Shown one piece after another: positions 60,561 through 64,000 of a DNA stretch of 64,000 bases. Position 1 is the first letter of the stretch. The number at the start of each line of letters is the position of its first letter. The notes beneath the pieces are model-generated. The model was not told where the DNA came from. It saw nothing but the letters and a program-made list of their open reading frames with translations, and made no database searches. The DNA comes from an uncultured Collinsella sp. (GTDB lineage Bacteria; Actinomycetota; Coriobacteriia; Coriobacteriales; Coriobacteriaceae), in assembly GCA_900768435.1 (NCBI GenBank), contig CAAGCW010000026.1, positions 1 to 64,000 on the forward strand, written 5' to 3'. Position numbers and translations under genes: made by a program.

Positions 60561-60718
60561 GCACCGAGTAGACGGAGGGGTGCGGAGCGCGGTCGCGTCT
60601 CGACTGACGACGTTGCCCATCGACGGGACTATTGTAGCGCATGGGTGGTTCTTGGTTTATCGTGCGAGCGCTTGCGTTGTGCCATTGTGTGTGCTGGCGG
60701 TGTGCTACACTTTTGCAC

Positions 60719-61082
60719 TGCTGAGTGGGCCAGACGGTCGCGCGATGTGCTGCTTGCAGCACGCGTGAGGAAAGTCCGGGCTCCAGAGGGCGGGATGCCG
60801 GCTAACGGCCGGGCGGAGTGATCCGACGGAAAGCGCCGCAGAAAAGAAGACTCCCACCTGCGCCGCAAGGCGTAAAGGGAAAAGCTGAAACGGTGGTGTA
60901 AGAGACCACCAGCGTCGTGGCAACACGGCGGCTTGGCAAGCCCCATCCGGAGCAAGCGCGAATAGGAACGCTATGGGCCGGCCCGGTCCGCGTTCGGGTA
61001 GCGTGCGTGGAGCTGCGCGGTAACGTGCAGACAAGATAAATGACCGTTCACGACAGAACCCGGCTTATAGGCCCACTCAGCT
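60719..61082 (+). ncRNA. rnpB: RNase P RNA (bacterial class A)
   Basis: The catalytic RNA that trims tRNA 5' leaders. The hallmark GAGGAAAGTCCGGGCTCC block (P4 left side and J region) is near 60769 and the matching ACAGAACCCGGCTTA near 61053. CTGAGTGGGCC at the start (60721-60731) pairs with GGCCCACTCAG at the end (61070-61080) to close P1. Length about 364 bases is in range. Confidence 0.97.
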
Positions 61083-61103
61083 TTCTTGTTGACGCTGCGA
61101 CGA

Positions 61104-61191
61104 CGTCAGCTGGCCGATTTGGCGCTCATTCGTTGGTCGCCGCCATAAGGCGTGCTCCCTCCTCTTTCGGGCCAAATCGACTCAGCTGACG
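61104..61191. repeat. Hairpin element with CCCTCCTCTTTC, downstream of rnpB
   Basis: A left arm beginning CGTCAGCTGGCCGATTTGGC (61104-61123) pairs with a right arm at 61171-61191, with one extra base bulged. The loop holds a small CGCC/GGCG hairpin and CCCTCCTCTTTC (61157-61168), as in the elements at 6099-6369. Confidence 0.7.
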
Positions 61192-61311
61192 CCTTCTCGC
61201 TGTTGGTGACGGCATCATTGGCGTTTCCGTTCTTGTTGGCGAGGGCAACGGTACACCCTTTGCCGTATTATTGAGGCTGTTTGTTGCTTTGCTTGTTGTT
61301 GAGGGGCTTTG

Positions 61312-61947
61312 TTGGACAGCTATTTTACTTTGCAATCGAATATTGAGGCTACGGGTGAGTTCGTCGATCGCAAGAGTCGGTTTATTGCCCAGCTGGTCCA
61401 TATTGAGTCCGAGGACGAGGCGAATGCCTTTATCGAGATGGTTCGCAAGCGTCATTACGACGCTCGACACAATGTTCCCGCGTGGATTTTGGTCGATGGA
61501 CGCGAGCGCCAGAGCGATGACGGCGAGCCGAGCCGTACGAGCGGCATGCCGACGCTCGAGGTGCTGCGCGGTGCGGGGCTCAAAAATGTTTGCTGCGTAG
61601 TGACGCGCTATTTTGGTGGTACGTTGTTGGGGCCGGGCGGCTTGGTTCGCGCCTATACTGCGGCGACGCAAGCGGCGGTGGCTGCGGCTCAGGAAGCCGG
61701 GCAGATCGTTGAGATGACGAGCGTCGTGCCGGTTGATGTACGTGTGGCCTATCCGCAATACGAGCAGGTGCTTCGCTTGGCGCAGGATTCGGGTGCCAAG
61801 GTTGCGGATACCGATTACGCGGATGCCGTGACGATTCATTTGGTGTTTAAGGCGGGGGAGCAGGAGCCATTTTGTGCCAAGATGCGCGAGCTTATGGCGG
61901 GGCGCGAGGAGATCGAGGTCGGCGCTCCCGAGTTTGCGGAGTTCTAA
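61312..61947 (+). CDS. YigZ/IMPACT-family protein
   Basis: A 211-residue protein. The N-terminal UPF0029 domain shows KSRFIAQL, DDGEPSRTSGMP and TRYFGGTLLGPGGLVRAY; the C-terminal ferredoxin-like domain resembles elongation factor G domain IV. The role is uncertain, with links to translation control. The start is probably TTG at 61312 (GAGGGG 5 bases upstream); TTG at 61309 is the alternative. Confidence 0.88.
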   Translation: MDSYFTLQSNIEATGEFVDRKSRFIAQLVHIESEDEANAFIEMVRKRHYDARHNVPAWILVDGRERQSDDGEPSRTSGMPTLEVLRGAGLKNVCCVVTRYFGGTLLGPGGLVRAYTAATQAAVAAAQEAGQIVEMTSVVPVDVRVAYPQYEQVLRLAQDSGAKVADTDYADAVTIHLVFKAGEQEPFCAKMRELMAGREEIEVGAPEFAEF

Positions 61948-61949
61948 CG

Positions 61950-62002
61950 ACGACGGCCGGCGTGCTTTTGGATGAATCCCAAGCGCGCCGGCCGTCGTTT
62001 TA
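61950..62002 (+). terminator. Intrinsic terminator after the YigZ-family gene
   Basis: Arms of 18 bases (61950-61967 with 61981-61998), starting ACGACGGCCGGCG, with one G-U pair, followed by TTTTAT. It probably serves the convergent minus-strand gene as well. Confidence 0.9.
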
Positions 62003-62014
62003 TGTTGCCGCCGT

Positions 62015-62461
62015 TTACTCGGCGAGCTGCTTTAGCATACCGCAGGCGATGTCGACGGCGTCGTCGATGCAGCCGGGGCAGCTGCGGAGCGGACCCTGGT
62101 CCGAGCCGATGCCCTTGAGCGTGCCGCAGACGGTCGTGGTGTTCTTCTCGCCAAAGCGCTTGGCAATCTCGCGCGACAGCTTGTAGGTCTGGCCCTTGGT
62201 CTTGGGGTTTTCCATACCGTCGCTCATCACAAAGCCCATGATGGCCACGGCGCCCGAGATGGCGCCGCAGGTCTCGGTCATGCCGCCCATGCCGGCGCCA
62301 AAGCCCTCGGTGAGGGTAAAGGCGATCTGGGGGTCGAGCCCCACAGCGGGCGCGAGCGTGCAAGCGACAGCCTGGGCGCAGTTAAAGCCTCGGGCGTGGT
62401 ACTCGGCAGCCTGAGCCTGGCAGGCGGCAGTGTTGAGCTGGGTGGTATCGATCTGCTTCAT
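62015..62461 (-). CDS. C_GCAxxG_C_C family redox-type protein
   Basis: A 148-residue protein with the cysteine pattern of TIGR01909: GFNCAQAVACTL, then ETCGAISGAV, then TVCGTLKG and SCPGCIDD. These small proteins often accompany oxidoreductases and may bind metal or transfer electrons. No partner gene is adjacent. AAGGAG lies 6 bases before the ATG at 62461; upstream in-frame ATGs are less well placed. Confidence 0.88.
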   Translation of the reverse strand: MKQIDTTQLNTAACQAQAAEYHARGFNCAQAVACTLAPAVGLDPQIAFTLTEGFGAGMGGMTETCGAISGAVAIMGFVMSDGMENPKTKGQTYKLSREIAKRFGEKNTTTVCGTLKGIGSDQGPLRSCPGCIDDAVDIACGMLKQLAE

Positions 62462-62567
62462 CGTTGTCTCCTTGTTCATGGTGTACCCGCCTATGGTACC
62501 CTTGCCGGCGCATTCGCTTATCGAGACCGCAGTGCATATCTCATTGTTTTTCGCCATCGAGCACTTT

Positions 62568-62607
62568 CTTAAGATTTGGGACAAATAAACCTGATTAATT
62601 TGTCCCA
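62568..62607. repeat. 40-base palindromic element, copy B
   Basis: CTTAAGATTTGGGACAAA, five bases (TAAAC), then CTGATTAATTTGTCCCA. It matches copy A at 50261-50300 in 35 of 40 positions, differing only inside the 5-base centre. It lies between two divergent genes. Confidence 0.85.
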
Positions 62608-62695
62608 TAACCTATCGGCGGGATGGGTTGAGAGGGGTGCGGGGTAGCGGTATCGTGAACCGAATAAAAACAAAACCCAAGTAAGGGAGTTGGAT

Positions 62696-63979
62696 ATGAG
62701 CGAGCAGACTATCGGTACCACGTGCGTTCAGGGCGGCTATCATCCGGGCGATGCGGAACCGCGCCAGGTGCCTATCTACCAGTCCACCACGTGGAAGTAT
62801 GACACGTCTGAGCACATGGGCAAGCTGTTTGACCTGGAGGAGTCGGGCTACTTCTACAGCCGTCTGCAGAATCCCACGTGCGATCTGGTTGCCGCCAAGA
62901 TCTGCGAGATGGAGGGCGGCACCGCTGCGATGCTCACGAGTTCGGGCATGGCCGCGAACTTCCTCGCGATCTTTAACGTGGCCGGTGCCGGTGATCACGT
63001 GGTCGCGAGCTCTGCTATCTACGGCGGTACGTATAACCTGCTCGCCCACACGATGGGGCGCATGGGCGTGACTTGCACGTTTGTCGCCCCCGACTGCACC
63101 GATGAGGAGCTGGAGGCAGCCTTTGAGCCCAATACCAAGCTCGTCTTTGGCGAGACGATTGCCAACCCTGCCCTTGCCGTGCTCGATATTGAGCGCTTTG
63201 CCAAGGCCGCGCATGACCACGGCGTGCCGCTGATGGTGGACAACACCTTCCCGACGCCCGTGATGTGCCGTCCCTTTGAGTGGGGCGCCGACATCGTTAC
63301 GCACTCCACCACCAAATACATGGATGGACATGCTGCCTACCTGGGCGGCGTGATCGTCGACCACGGCCAGTTTGACTGGATGGCCCATGCAGACAAGTTC
63401 CCGGGTCTCACCACGCCCGACGAGAGCTATCACGGCGTGACCTATGCCGAGAAGTTCGGTCGCGAGGGTGCCTTCATTACCAAGGCAACCGCTCAGCTCA
63501 TGCGCGACCTTGGCCCCATGCAGAATCCGCAGGCGGCGTTTTTCCTGAATAGCTCGCTCGAGAGCCTGCATGTGCGTATGCCGCGTCATTGTGAGAACGG
63601 CCTGGCCGTTGCCAAGTTCCTGCAGAGTCATCCCAAGGTGCGCTTCGTGAGCTATCCGGGCCTGGAGGGCGATAAGTACTATGACCTGGCTCAGAAGTAT
63701 ATGCCCAACGGTACCTGCGGCGTCGTGAGCTTTGGCTTTAACGGTGGTCGCGCGGCGGCCGAGACCTTTATGAAGAGCCTCAACCTCGCTCAGATCGCTA
63801 CGCACGTCGCCGACGCCCGCACTTGCTGCCTGCATCCCGCTAACGCCACGCATCGCCAGATGAACGATGAGGAGCTCATCGCCTGCGGCATCTCCGCCGA
63901 CATGGTGCGCCTGTCGTGCGGCCTCGAGGACACGGCCGATCTGATTGCCGACCTTGAGCAGGCGCTCGAGCAGTGCTAG
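62696..63979 (+). CDS. Cys/Met metabolism PLP enzyme, probably O-acetylhomoserine sulfhydrylase
   Basis: A 427-residue enzyme of the MetB/MetY class. K207 in THSTTKYMDGH is the PLP lysine; YSRLQNPTCDLVAAKI and SSGMAANFLAI are class hallmarks. The length and the ETIANPALAVLDI and SLESLHVRM stretches favour O-acetylhomoserine sulfhydrylase over cystathionine gamma-synthase, with methionine gamma-lyase also possible. AAGGGA is 7 bases before the ATG at 62696. No SAM riboswitch is seen upstream. Confidence 0.87.
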   Translation: MSEQTIGTTCVQGGYHPGDAEPRQVPIYQSTTWKYDTSEHMGKLFDLEESGYFYSRLQNPTCDLVAAKICEMEGGTAAMLTSSGMAANFLAIFNVAGAGDHVVASSAIYGGTYNLLAHTMGRMGVTCTFVAPDCTDEELEAAFEPNTKLVFGETIANPALAVLDIERFAKAAHDHGVPLMVDNTFPTPVMCRPFEWGADIVTHSTTKYMDGHAAYLGGVIVDHGQFDWMAHADKFPGLTTPDESYHGVTYAEKFGREGAFITKATAQLMRDLGPMQNPQAAFFLNSSLESLHVRMPRHCENGLAVAKFLQSHPKVRFVSYPGLEGDKYYDLAQKYMPNGTCGVVSFGFNGGRAAAETFMKSLNLAQIATHVADARTCCLHPANATHRQMNDEELIACGISADMVRLSCGLEDTADLIADLEQALEQC

Positions 63980-64000
63980 GCTAGCCTTCGCACAAGTCGC

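Noticed and set aside
61271..61600. A second frame overlapping the YigZ-family gene.
   Set aside because: The YigZ-family frame has full domain motifs; the other frame has none.

Overview
The window is GC-rich bacterial chromosome with Shine-Dalgarno-led genes. It reads as a member of the Coriobacteriia, most likely Collinsella or a close relative. That placement is inference. It rests on the C/G-ending codon bias, the Actinobacteria-style cell-division block (ftsZ-pgeF-yggS-sepF-yggT-divIVA, with no ftsA beside ftsZ) and the arginine deiminase genes of an anaerobic gut fermenter. No phage, insertion sequence, CRISPR array, tRNA or rRNA operon is visible. Nearly everything is housekeeping, so the unusual material lies between genes.

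Layout. 1-5916: arginine deiminase region, with the 3' end of one arcA copy, a PLP aminotransferase, a complete arcA, arcB and a YfcC-type transporter. 5917-6559: gene-free, packed with hairpins and direct repeats. 6560-11419: DUF1846 protein, a winged-helix protein, pyrG and xerD. 11420-11881: hairpins and a G-quadruplex-like tract ahead of mraZ. 11882-27373: division and cell-wall cluster mraZ-rsmH-ftsL-ftsI-murF-mraY-murD-ftsW-murG-murC-murB-ftsQ-ftsZ (no murE, no ftsA). 27584-35499: pgeF, then pstSCAB-phoU inserted before yggS-sepF-yggT-divIVA. 35666-38217 (minus strand): nitroreductase, DUF47 protein and Pit phosphate transporter. 38468-47295: small metabolic genes, including thiC-thiD under a TPP riboswitch. 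47462-55120: polA, a Cof-type phosphatase, then argG, a small ORF and argH. 55498-63979: ndk, rpiB, a cysteine desulfidase-like protein, a HAD hydrolase, rpsA, rnpB, a YigZ-family protein, a C_GCAxxG_C_C protein and an O-acetylhomoserine sulfhydrylase-like enzyme.

How the genes connect. The arc genes convert arginine to ornithine with ATP yield and make citrulline as an intermediate. ArgG and ArgH convert citrulline back to arginine. The strongest candidate for something undescribed sits in front of argG. A 24-codon ORF at 51660-51734 has a strong ribosome binding site and six arginines among its last ten residues. Competing hairpins and a terminator with a T run follow it before the argG start. 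This is the layout of ribosome-mediated arginine attenuation.

Other notable structure: a ~197 bp nested palindrome whose outer arms duplicate the end of a phosphatase gene; a palindrome family at three loci with compensated arm changes; a 40 bp palindromic element at two loci; hairpin elements carrying a word resembling the 16S rRNA 3' end; a yggT gene with no ordinary start codon; and a PARG-like macrodomain lacking one of its two signature glutamates.
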